Source of the DNA: JAAZFZ01 sp035647435
GTDB lineage: Bacteria > Bacillota > Clostridia > Oscillospirales > Acutalibacteraceae
Length of the DNA: 18,611 bases
Assembly (NCBI GenBank): GCA_035647435.1
Contig: DASRNM010000102.1
Span: 1-18,611, forward strand
Reading direction: 5' to 3'
In this document: one piece after another, positions 1 to 6,964 of the stretch
How the letters are laid out: every line of letters begins with the position of its first letter
How positions within the stretch are numbered: position 1 is the stretch's first letter
The notes under the pieces: model-generated
Told to the model about the DNA's origin: nothing
The model's input: only the letters and a program-made list of their open reading frames with translations
Databases searched by the model: none
Program-made: the position numbers and the translations under genes

Positions 1-57
1 TAATATAATATGGCCTCTTAAGATATTGTTTTTTAAACAAAAGCCGTTATACAGTGC

Positions 58-88
58 AAATAAAACCACCCCGAAAAACGGGGTGGTT
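58..88 (-). terminator. Rho-independent terminator of the lipoprotein gene
   Basis: A perfect 10-bp stem (AACCACCCCG pairing with CGGGGTGGTT, loop AAAAA) spans 64-88. Read on the minus strand it is followed by a T-rich run (TTTTATTT). It lies 25 bp past the stop codon at 113, as expected for the end of that single-gene transcript. Confidence 0.9.
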
Positions 89-112
89 AACATTATTAAT
101 TTTTAAATTAAA

Positions 113-1033
113 TTAATATTTCAATTCCCAAATCTTCATTACGTTGTCTAAAACTGCTGTGCCTTTAAAATCTCCAAAAAACAAAATTTTGCCCTCTACG
201 GTCATTAATGTATACATGAATTGCTCAAGTTCAACAATTTGCATTGTCTTTGGGTTGTAAGTAAGAATTGCAGTGCTGTTTTGATAATTAAGGCTGTAGT
301 CTACTTCTTTTATAGCAGCTTTAACGGCAGAGTTGTTTTCAAGTTCATAGTCTATGTCCGATTTTGAAAGGGGGTTGAACATTTTGCCAACATTACTCGA
401 GCTTGTTTTAGTGTTTGTATTATAAGGCTCGCAGTTTTTCTCGTCCTTAAGAACTATCGTGAGTTTGATATTTCCCTTTTTATCCAGCTCGCTTTTGGCA
501 GATTTGATTGCGCTTGTGTCTGTGAGCAAGCAACCCTTGTCTGCTTTACAAACGGGGAACCATTTCATGTCGCTGCCCTTTGCGTTAATCTCAGGTTTAT
601 CTGTTGCAGATTTTTTACTAGTCATGAACAATCCAGCGAGATTTAGTAGAGTGTCAATGCCTCTCCCTTCAATTTTCCTTTTATTTTTGGGAATTTCTTG
701 ATATTCATATTTTTTGTAGCCGGGCTTTAATTTTTTTGCATCGTTCATGAGTTGTGTGTATGTAGCAAGAATTTCAGACTTGCTTTCGGGCAAAGCCGTT
801 TCGTCTTTGTTTTCGGTTGGTTCTGTTTTATCTGTTGTTGGTTCGACCAAAGAAGTGGTGTCGGTTGTTGGCTCAGTGGTGTTGTCGGCGTCTGCGTTTG
901 CATTATTTGATTCCACGGTTGTTTCGCTCGTGGTGGTGGTGTCATCATCTTTTGAGCCACCACAGGCTGCAAACGAAAGCAGAAGCGAAAGAGCTAAAAC
1001 AAGAGCAAGTATTCTGGAAAAGCTTTTCTTCAA
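113..1033 (-). CDS. Putative lipoprotein of unknown function
   Basis: The product is 306 residues and starts with TTG at 1033, chosen because AAGGAGG sits 7 nt upstream. The N-terminus is a classic lipoprotein signal: Lys-Lys, a hydrophobic stretch at residues 8-21, then FAAC with the acylated Cys at 24, followed by GG. By family knowledge it would be lipid-anchored on the outer face of the membrane. Residues about 27-85 are a low-complexity linker rich in Thr, Asp, Glu and Asn, typical of a tether. The remaining ~220 residues form a Lys-rich globular domain that I do not recognise; late Tyr/Leu/Thr-rich segments look like beta strands. It is monocistronic, with its own promoter at 1094-1122 and terminator at 58-88. 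A solute-binding or surface role is possible, but no transport genes are adjacent. Confidence 0.8.
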   Translation of the reverse strand: MKKSFSRILALVLALSLLLSFAACGGSKDDDTTTTSETTVESNNANADADNTTEPTTDTTSLVEPTTDKTEPTENKDETALPESKSEILATYTQLMNDAKKLKPGYKKYEYQEIPKNKRKIEGRGIDTLLNLAGLFMTSKKSATDKPEINAKGSDMKWFPVCKADKGCLLTDTSAIKSAKSELDKKGNIKLTIVLKDEKNCEPYNTNTKTSSSNVGKMFNPLSKSDIDYELENNSAVKAAIKEVDYSLNYQNSTAILTYNPKTMQIVELEQFMYTLMTVEGKILFFGDFKGTAVLDNVMKIWELKY

Positions 1034-1093
1034 GTTAATTCCTCCTTAAAATCATGTTTCCCTTAAATATAATGTTTGGAAACAAGTAAGTTT

Positions 1094-1122
1094 AATTTAC
1101 AACAAAACTCCCATTTTGTCAA
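1094..1122 (-). promoter_or_regulatory. Promoter of the lipoprotein gene
   Basis: On the minus strand a perfect -35 TTGACA (1122-1117) is separated by 17 nt from a -10 TAAATT (1099-1094, 4 of 6 consensus). The inferred start site leaves a leader of roughly 50 nt before the TTG start at 1033. The -35 lies only 9 bp from the -35 of the divergent exoA promoter. Confidence 0.65.
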
Positions 1123-1131
1123 GGAGAATCA

Positions 1132-1160
1132 TTGGCTTTTTGTCCATTATGTGCTACAAT
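1132..1160 (+). promoter_or_regulatory. Promoter of exoA, extended -10
   Basis: TTGGCT (1132-1137), a 17-nt spacer, then TACAAT (1155-1160) preceded by TGC, giving an extended -10. It lies just upstream of the GGAGG ribosome site (1187-1191) of exodeoxyribonuclease III and is back to back with the lipoprotein promoter. Confidence 0.6.
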
Positions 1161-1198
1161 AACCTATATTTACAATTTGCCTGTATGGAGGAAGAAAA

Positions 1199-1963
1199 AT
1201 GTGTGTTAAAAGATTTGTTTCTTGGAATGTTAATGGAATAAGAGCCTGTGTGAAAAAGGGTTTTGTAGAAGTGTTTGATGCATTTGATGCAGATGCATTT
1301 TGCCTTCAGGAAACAAAGTTGCAAAAGGGGCAGATTGACCTTGAAACAAAGGGATATTATCAGTTTTGGAACTATGCCGAAAAGAAGGGCTATTCAGGCA
1401 CTGCGATTTTTACAAAAGAAAAACCGCTCAATCACGTTTATGGTTTGGGCATTGATGAGCTTGACAAAGAGGGAAGAATAATAACACTTGAATACCCTGA
1501 ATATTATTTGATTACGGTTTACACACCGAATGCACAGGAAGAATTGCGGCGCATAGACTTTCGCATGAAATGGGATGATGCGTTCAGGAGCTATGTAACA
1601 AACCTCGACAAAAACAAGCCCGTCATAGTCTGCGGCGACCTAAATGTCGCACATAAAGAGATTGACCTGAAAAACCCAGGGCCTAACCGTGGCAATGCAG
1701 GCTTTTCAGACGAGGAGCGAGGCAAATTTAATGAATTACTTGATTCAGGTTTTACCGACACGTTTCGTTATTTTTATCCCGACCTTGAAAAGGCATATTC
1801 ATGGTGGACATACCGCTTTAACGCAAGAAAAAACAATGCCGGTTGGCGTATTGACTATTTTTTGACATCAAAAGAACTTGATAAACAACTAAAAGATGCT
1901 AAAATTCACCCAGAGATATATGGTTCTGACCATTGCCCTGTTGAAGTTGAGGTAGAGATTTAA
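1199..1963 (+). CDS. exoA: Exodeoxyribonuclease III (AP endonuclease, ExoA/XthA family)
   Basis: This is a cytoplasmic Mg2+-dependent enzyme that cleaves DNA at abasic sites and removes nucleotides from 3' ends in base-excision repair. The 254 residues match the usual family length. The endonuclease/exonuclease/phosphatase fold motifs are all visible in order: WNVNGIRA with Asn10, QETK with metal-binding Glu38, GYSGTAIFTK at 64-73, YTPNAQE with Tyr108, CGDLNVAH with Asp147 and Asn149, WRIDYF with Asp219, and GSDHCP with the Asp244-His245 catalytic pair. The ATG at 1199 has GGAGG 7 nt upstream. It is preceded by its own promoter and followed 41 bp later by an unrelated membrane-anchored protein, probably on the same transcript since no terminator lies between. 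All catalytic residues are present, so it should be active. Confidence 0.96.
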   Translation: MCVKRFVSWNVNGIRACVKKGFVEVFDAFDADAFCLQETKLQKGQIDLETKGYYQFWNYAEKKGYSGTAIFTKEKPLNHVYGLGIDELDKEGRIITLEYPEYYLITVYTPNAQEELRRIDFRMKWDDAFRSYVTNLDKNKPVIVCGDLNVAHKEIDLKNPGPNRGNAGFSDEERGKFNELLDSGFTDTFRYFYPDLEKAYSWWTYRFNARKNNAGWRIDYFLTSKELDKQLKDAKIHPEIYGSDHCPVEVEVEI

Positions 1964-2004
1964 GCAATAATTTCATATACACATAACTTATATATGGAGG
2001 AAAT

Positions 2005-3285
2005 ATGAAGATTAAGGGTAAAAAATTATTATCTATTTTAATTATAATTGCGGTTTTATCAACAGCTTTTATGACAGCAACATTTATTGTGAAAAAAAAG
2101 GCACAGGCAAGCTACAAGGAGTATTCAATGGCTAACAGTGAATACACTATGGCTGTCAGTGGCAGCGGTGCGTTGGAATTGCCACTTTTGCAAACGGACT
2201 TTAGAGATGTCTTTTATCTTGCAAACCCCGACGGATCAGCAACGTTTCTTCAATTAAAAGACAATGTCCTTGCCCAATACAGCGGTGAAGTAAAAAAAGT
2301 TGATATTAAAGTAACTTGCAGTAATGAGGTTATCCCGGCAACAATTCATTACATAGAGCGTAAGGGCACAGTGACGGGTTTTGGGATTTATACAAATGTT
2401 ATAAGCGATGCCGATGTTAAAATACACGAATTTGCTTATTTTAAATTGACACAAATGCCCAAGGGCTTAGACATAAAAGGTGCATTATTGCTTATAGATT
2501 TTGAAAAAAATAATTTTGTGATCAATGATAAGATTTATACTGAAGCGTTCAGTGTCAATTTAACAAACGGCGATACAAAAAGGGTTGTCCTTGAAAAAGG
2601 CAGAACAATAGACACTAAAGGAGCAATGCGCGAGGATTGGGCAATGATGACCGATTACTTCTTGCAAAGCGCCGCAAAGGAGCCTCTGTTCTTGTCGGGC
2701 AGAAACTATAACCTTGACGAGATAGGTATGAGGACAGATATAATAAAGCTCAACGGTAAGAAAAAGCCTAAGGTTTTAGTTTCAGATATGCTCGGTTTCT
2801 GGGCAAAGGTTACCGATTATGGGATTGCGTTTGTTAGACAGTCTAACGATGCATTTGAGTGTTTTCTCAACGACAACGGGGAGGAGCACGCCTATCTTAA
2901 AATTCAAGGGCATTATTATAGGGATTATTTGCAAGACGGCGAATATGTCCTTCACAAAGATACTTTAAAATTCACGAACCTCTTATCAGGTGATGAAATA
3001 CAGGTTAGTGATGTTGGTTTTGCAAAACAGCCCGAAGTGCTCAGTGTCAGCCCGGACGGGAAAAGGGCCGTTGTTGCGGGGCAAACAACGCAACAGGCAA
3101 AAGGGCTAATTCTTCAAAAGCTTTGCATTTGCAACCTTGAAACAGGCACAGCTACTATTTATGAAGAGCCGTTTTTGTATGAGTATTCGACCTTTTATTG
3201 GGCAGATAACAACACCTTCGTGCACGCGCGCCCTAAAAATGATGACGGTACGGGCTTGCAGTATGTTGTCATGAACATTCAATAA
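2005..3285 (+). CDS. Membrane-anchored protein of unknown function, possible beta-propeller
   Basis: The product has 426 residues. The ATG at 2005 follows GGAGG (1996-2000) by 4 nt. One hydrophobic helix at about residues 8-29, preceded by Lys residues and with no lipobox, predicts an uncleaved signal anchor with the rest outside the cytoplasm. The outer part has short strand-like units such as FYLANPDGSATFLQL and VLSVSPDGKRAVVAG, and a late NLETGTATIYEE, resembling the blades of WD40/TolB-like propellers; this is inference, since I recognise no specific family. It follows exoA by 41 bp in the same direction and ends at a bidirectional terminator (3291-3314). There is no sign of truncation. 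Nothing nearby suggests a partner or substrate. Confidence 0.75.
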   Translation: MKIKGKKLLSILIIIAVLSTAFMTATFIVKKKAQASYKEYSMANSEYTMAVSGSGALELPLLQTDFRDVFYLANPDGSATFLQLKDNVLAQYSGEVKKVDIKVTCSNEVIPATIHYIERKGTVTGFGIYTNVISDADVKIHEFAYFKLTQMPKGLDIKGALLLIDFEKNNFVINDKIYTEAFSVNLTNGDTKRVVLEKGRTIDTKGAMREDWAMMTDYFLQSAAKEPLFLSGRNYNLDEIGMRTDIIKLNGKKKPKVLVSDMLGFWAKVTDYGIAFVRQSNDAFECFLNDNGEEHAYLKIQGHYYRDYLQDGEYVLHKDTLKFTNLLSGDEIQVSDVGFAKQPEVLSVSPDGKRAVVAGQTTQQAKGLILQKLCICNLETGTATIYEEPFLYEYSTFYWADNNTFVHARPKNDDGTGLQYVVMNIQ

Positions 3286-3290
3286 AAATT

Positions 3291-3314
3291 GCCCCGATGA
3301 CACTTCATCGGGGC
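3291..3314. terminator. Bidirectional terminator between convergent genes
   Basis: A perfect 10-bp stem, GCCCCGATGA and TCATCGGGGC with a 4-nt loop, lies 6 bp past the stop at 3285. On the plus strand it is followed by TTTGTAATT, and on the minus strand by AATTTTTATT. It can therefore end both the exoA transcript and the dCMP deaminase transcript (stop at 3334). Confidence 0.9.
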
Positions 3315-3333
3315 TTTGTAATTAAACATGAAT

Positions 3334-3828
3334 TTATATGTTGCATTCTCTGAAATCGATAGTTATTTTATCGTGTTTCATTATTACTTTAGTGTATTTT
3401 ACGCCTGCCGCATCAAACATTCTTTTTGACGCTTTGACTGAAACGGAATCGGCATATTTATCTGAAATATAAACAACTTCTTTTATTCCGCTTTGAATTA
3501 TAGCTTTCGCGCATTCATTGCAAGGGAACAATGCCACATAAATCTTGCACCCCTCAAGGTTTCCTCTATTGTTGAGTATAGCGTTGAGCTCAGCGTGGCA
3601 AACATAGGGGTATTTTGTGTCGTATTCGTCGCCACTTCTCTCCCACGGGAAAACATCATCATCGCAACCGAAAGGGAGACCATTGTAGCCGACCGACATA
3701 ATTCTATTTTTTTCGTTGACAATACAAGCACCGACTTGGGTGTTTGGGTCTTTACTCCTGTTTGCAGAGAGAATGGCGATGCCCATAAAATATTCGTCCC
3801 ACGATATATAGTCCTTACGTTTTGACAT
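3334..3828 (-). CDS. comEB: Deoxycytidylate (dCMP) deaminase, ComEB family
   Basis: A zinc enzyme that deaminates dCMP to dUMP, feeding thymidylate synthesis in the cytoplasm. The cytidine/deoxycytidylate deaminase signature is complete: CHAELNAI with zinc ligand His78 and proton-shuttle Glu80, then PCNECAK with Cys103 and Cys106. An upstream GTG at 3837 is in frame, but it overlaps the AAGGGG ribosome site; the ATG at 3828 lies about 8 nt behind that site, so I take 164 residues, close to the usual family size. It is called ComE operon protein 2 in Bacillus, but no comEA or comEC is adjacent, so a competence role is not implied. It has a good promoter at 3858-3886 and is divergent from secA. 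Confidence 0.93.
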   Translation of the reverse strand: MSKRKDYISWDEYFMGIAILSANRSKDPNTQVGACIVNEKNRIMSVGYNGLPFGCDDDVFPWERSGDEYDTKYPYVCHAELNAILNNRGNLEGCKIYVALFPCNECAKAIIQSGIKEVVYISDKYADSVSVKASKRMFDAAGVKYTKVIMKHDKITIDFRECNI

Positions 3829-3857
3829 AGACCGCACCCCTTACTGTGTTTTTTGTA

Positions 3858-3886
3858 ATAGTATCACAAAGTGGTGGCTTTTTCAA
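3858..3886 (-). promoter_or_regulatory. Promoter of dCMP deaminase, extended -10
   Basis: On the minus strand TTGAAA (3886-3881) is separated by 17 nt from TACTAT (3863-3858), which is preceded by TGA, giving an extended -10. The hexamers match 5 of 6 and 5 of 6 of the consensus. It is the best-formed signal upstream of the ATG at 3828. Confidence 0.65.
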
Positions 3887-3935
3887 CAATGCAAGAAGTA
3901 ATTCAAAGTTAAAAAACATTTTACAATATAACAAG

Positions 3936-3963
3936 TGATTTTTATATGTGCTTGTGATATAAT
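3936..3963 (+). promoter_or_regulatory. Promoter of secA, extended -10
   Basis: A perfect TATAAT (3958-3963) is preceded by TGA, giving an extended -10. The -35 is poor (TGATTT at 3936-3941, 16-nt spacer, is the best reading), which is usual for extended -10 promoters. A leader of about 48 nt follows before the secA ATG, with GAGGTG at 4008-4013 as the ribosome site. Confidence 0.6.
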
Positions 3964-4018
3964 ATTTAATATTGCAATTTTACAGTTCGGCGCTGTTTGC
4001 GCCTTTTGAGGTGAAAAA

Positions 4019-6757
4019 ATGAGTTTTCTTAAAAAACTATTCGGAAACTATTCGCAAAAGGAAATCAAAAGAGTTATTCCGATAACTGAAAAGGTTTTGA
4101 GCTATGAGGAAGAGTACTCAAAGCTTACCGATGAGCAGTTGCAGGCAAAAACTCCCGAATTCAAGCAAAGACTTGAAAAGGGAGAAACGCTTGACGACAT
4201 TTTGCCCGAAGCGTTTGCTATTTGCCGTGAAGCGTCTTGGAGAGTGCTTAACATGAAGCATTTCCCTGTTCAGGTAACGGGTGGTATTATTCTTCACCAG
4301 GGCAGAATCGCAGAAATGAAAACGGGTGAAGGTAAAACCCTTGTTGCAACCTTACCCGCATACCTTAATGCTCTTTCGGGCGACGGTGTTCATATCGTCA
4401 CCGTCAATGATTATCTTGCCCGAAGGGACTCTGAATGGATGGGCAAGGTTTATCGCTTTTTGGGTCTCGAGGTTGGCCTTATAGTGCATGAAATAGATAA
4501 TTCGCAGAGGAAAGAAGCATATAATGCTGACATTACTTATGGCACAAACAACGAGATGGGTTTTGACTATCTTCGCGATAACATGGTTCAATACAAGGAG
4601 CACAAGGTTCAAAGAGGTCACTCATTTGCAATAGTTGACGAGGTTGACTCGATTTTGATTGATGAGGCGAGAACACCTCTTATAATTTCAGGCAAGGGTG
4701 AACAGTCAACGGAGTTATACCGTATGGCAAACAACTTTGCAAAAATGCTTTCTATGGCAAGGGTCAAGGAGATTGATTCAAAAACAAACGCTGAGGATGT
4801 TGCTGACGGCGATGTAATAATTGACGAAAAGGCAAAGAATGCGACATTGACAAAGAGCGGCATTGAAAAGGCAGAGGCACACTTTAACCTTGAAAACCTA
4901 ATGGATATTGAAAACATAACAATTTTTCATCATATCAACCAGGCAATCAAAGCGATTGGTGTTATGAAAAGGGATGTTGACTATGTTGTCAAGGACGGAG
5001 AGGTTCTCATTGTCGATGAATTCACGGGCCGCATAATGATCGGCAGGCGTTACAACGAGGGCTTGCATCAGGCGATTGAGGCAAAAGAAAATGTTAGAGT
5101 TGAGCATGAAAGCAAGACGCTTGCAACAATAACATTCCAAAACTATTTTAGGTTATATACGAAGCTGTCTGGTATGACGGGTACAGCAATGACAGAGAGT
5201 GACGAGTTCAGTCAGATATATTCTCTTGACGCAGTTGAAATCCCGACAAACATGCCGATGATAAGAAAAGACAACCCCGATATTGTCTATAAAACAGAAA
5301 AAGCAAAATTTAATGCGGTTTTAGACCAAATTGAAGAATGCCACAAGATTGGGCAACCCGTCTTGGTTGGCACAATCTCAATTGAGAGGTCCGAGCTGTT
5401 GAGCATGATGCTCAAACGCAGAGGGGTAAAACACGCTGTTCTCAACGCAAAGCACCATGATAAGGAAGCTGAAATAGTTGCGCAGGCAGGTAAAGAGGGC
5501 TCTGTTACAATCGCAACGAACATGGCAGGGCGTGGCACTGATATTATGCTCGGCGGTAACTCCGAATACCTTGCAAAATCGGAGATGAGAAGGCTCGGTT
5601 ATACCGAAGAGTTAATAGCGGAGGCAACAGGCTTTGCAGAAACACAAGATGAAGAAATCAGAAAATCACGTGAGGAATTCACAAGGCTTAACAAAAAATA
5701 CCGTGACAGCATTGCAGACGAGGCACAGCGGGTCAAGGATGCAGGCGGTTTGTTTATTGTCGGCACAGAGAGGCACGAATCACGCCGAATAGATAACCAG
5801 TTAAGAGGCCGTGCAGGCAGGCAGGGTGACTCGGGCGCAAGCCGTTTCTATATTTCACTTGAAGACGATATTATGAGATTGTTCGGCGGCGAGAGACTGA
5901 CAAACATAATGAACACCCTTAAAGCCCCCGAAGACATGCCCATTGAGGCAAAAATGGTTTCAAACTCAATTGAAAGTGCGCAGAAAAAGGTTGAATCCAT
6001 GAACTTTGCAAGGCGTAAAAGCGTTTTGCAGTATGATGATGTCATGAACAAGCAAAGAGAGATTATATACGAACAGCGCAATAAGGTTCTCGACGGCGAG
6101 GAGCTAAAACCAGTTGTTTTAAAAATGCTTGAAGAAAGCATTTCCGAAAACGTTGATTTCTACTGTGCTCATGCTTTACCCAAGGCGGAGTGGAATATTG
6201 ACGGTTTGCGTGAAAAATTCCTGAACTGGTTGACTGTAAGCAGCGACTTTATAGATGGTGTTTCTGACACGCAGGAAGTGAAGGAGCTTTTGATAAGCAG
6301 AGGCACTGAGCTTTACGGGAAGCGTGAAAAAGAATACGGCGAGGAGCTCATGCGCGGCCTTGAAAGAATGATTCTTTTAAGAAATGTTGATAGTAAATGG
6401 ATGGACCACATTGACGCAATGGAAGAACTCAAAAGAGGAATCGGTTTGCGTGCATACGGTCAGCAGGACCCTGTTGTAGCTTATAGAATGGAAAGCTACG
6501 ATATGTTTGACGAAATGACAAATTCGATTCGTGAAGATACAGTCAAAATGATGCTCACAGTTAGAATAAAGACTCAAGCGGAAATTAAGCGTGAGCAACA
6601 GGTTAAAATCACATCACAGTCGGGCGGTGGCATGTCCGATGGAAGCGATAAGGGCAGAACGGTCAAAAAAGGCCAAAAAATAGGCCCGAATGAAAAATGT
6701 CCTTGCGGAAGCGAGAAAAAGTATAAAAATTGCTGTGGAGATGTTAGAAAAGGCTAA
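4019..6757 (+). CDS. secA: Preprotein translocase motor ATPase SecA
   Basis: SecA is the peripheral ATPase that drives unfolded preproteins through the SecYEG channel. The 912 residues are full length. Visible in order: the N-terminal SecA lead-in (KKLFGNYSQKEIKR); Walker A MKTGEGKT near 100-107; the DEVD box at 207-210 followed by ILIDEARTPLIISG; GTAMTES before the second helicase domain; TNMAGRGTDIMLGG; GRAGRQGDSG as helicase motif VI; the SMNFARRKSVLQYDDVMNKQR helical scaffold region; and a C-terminal zinc site with Cys894, Cys896, Cys905 and Cys906 (CxCx8CC), which in other bacteria binds SecB or phospholipid. The ATG at 4019 follows GAGGTG. It is transcribed alone: the next gene is convergent clpX. 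The common neighbour prfB is not downstream. Confidence 0.98.
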   Translation: MSFLKKLFGNYSQKEIKRVIPITEKVLSYEEEYSKLTDEQLQAKTPEFKQRLEKGETLDDILPEAFAICREASWRVLNMKHFPVQVTGGIILHQGRIAEMKTGEGKTLVATLPAYLNALSGDGVHIVTVNDYLARRDSEWMGKVYRFLGLEVGLIVHEIDNSQRKEAYNADITYGTNNEMGFDYLRDNMVQYKEHKVQRGHSFAIVDEVDSILIDEARTPLIISGKGEQSTELYRMANNFAKMLSMARVKEIDSKTNAEDVADGDVIIDEKAKNATLTKSGIEKAEAHFNLENLMDIENITIFHHINQAIKAIGVMKRDVDYVVKDGEVLIVDEFTGRIMIGRRYNEGLHQAIEAKENVRVEHESKTLATITFQNYFRLYTKLSGMTGTAMTESDEFSQIYSLDAVEIPTNMPMIRKDNPDIVYKTEKAKFNAVLDQIEECHKIGQPVLVGTISIERSELLSMMLKRRGVKHAVLNAKHHDKEAEIVAQAGKEGSVTIATNMAGRGTDIMLGGNSEYLAKSEMRRLGYTEELIAEATGFAETQDEEIRKSREEFTRLNKKYRDSIADEAQRVKDAGGLFIVGTERHESRRIDNQLRGRAGRQGDSGASRFYISLEDDIMRLFGGERLTNIMNTLKAPEDMPIEAKMVSNSIESAQKKVESMNFARRKSVLQYDDVMNKQREIIYEQRNKVLDGEELKPVVLKMLEESISENVDFYCAHALPKAEWNIDGLREKFLNWLTVSSDFIDGVSDTQEVKELLISRGTELYGKREKEYGEELMRGLERMILLRNVDSKWMDHIDAMEELKRGIGLRAYGQQDPVVAYRMESYDMFDEMTNSIREDTVKMMLTVRIKTQAEIKREQQVKITSQSGGGMSDGSDKGRTVKKGQKIGPNEKCPCGSEKKYKNCCGDVRKG

Positions 6758-6828
6758 AAGTGATTTTAGTTAAAACAGGATGGTGCTAACGTTGAAAGTG
6801 TATTGATTTGTCTAAAAAGTAGTAGAAA

Positions 6829-6963
6829 ATGCACAGGCGTGCACCCGATATTAAAGATGTGGCTGCACTCACACTGGCAGCACATAAACATTACAAGCGT
6901 TTTTGGCGTGAGAAAACCCCTGTTGCAGATTTTTTCTGTAACAGGGGGTTTAATAATTATTGA
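6829..6963 (+). other. Hairpin-rich 207-bp gap between secA and clpX
   Basis: The 207 bp between secA (stop 6757) and clpX (stop 6965) hold no convincing gene. I see three stem-loops in the direction of secA transcription: TGCAC/GTGCA at 6830-6843; ATGTG-G-CTGC pairing with GCAGCACAT at 6857-6885 with one bulged G; and the long terminator at 6914-6951. A 44-codon frame beginning ATG at 6829 runs through all three without a ribosome site and is probably spurious. The stretch may simply be the 3' untranslated end of secA, or it may release a small RNA; the sequence alone does not decide. Confidence 0.4.
6914..6951. terminator. Bidirectional terminator between secA and clpX
   Basis: A long stem pairs AAACCCCTGTTGCAGA with TCTGTAACAGGGGGTTT through a 5-T loop, with one G-U pair and one bulged G. 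On the plus strand TTTAATAATTAT follows, and on the minus strand GGGGTTTTCTC. It ends both the secA transcript and the tig-clpP-clpX transcript, whose last stop codon is at 6965. Confidence 0.85.
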
Positions 6964-6964
6964 A

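Noticed and set aside
26..40. Palindrome TTGTTT-TTT-AAACAA near the left edge
   Set aside because: Purely A/T pairs, too weak for a terminator and with no gene context; the rest of positions 1-62 shows nothing I can name.
747..1049. Plus-strand Ser/Val-rich frame opposite the lipoprotein linker
   Set aside because: Shadow of the Thr-rich codons; the minus-strand gene has a signal peptide, ribosome site, promoter and terminator.
3829..3837. GTG at 3837 as start of the dCMP deaminase
   Set aside because: It overlaps the AAGGGG ribosome site that is correctly spaced for the ATG at 3828.
6829..6963. A 44-codon plus-strand frame between secA and clpX, loosely like the first residues of a GNAT acetyltransferase
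   Set aside because: No ribosome site precedes its ATG, an in-frame stop lies just upstream, it runs through the terminator hairpin, and only about 20 residues give any resemblance.
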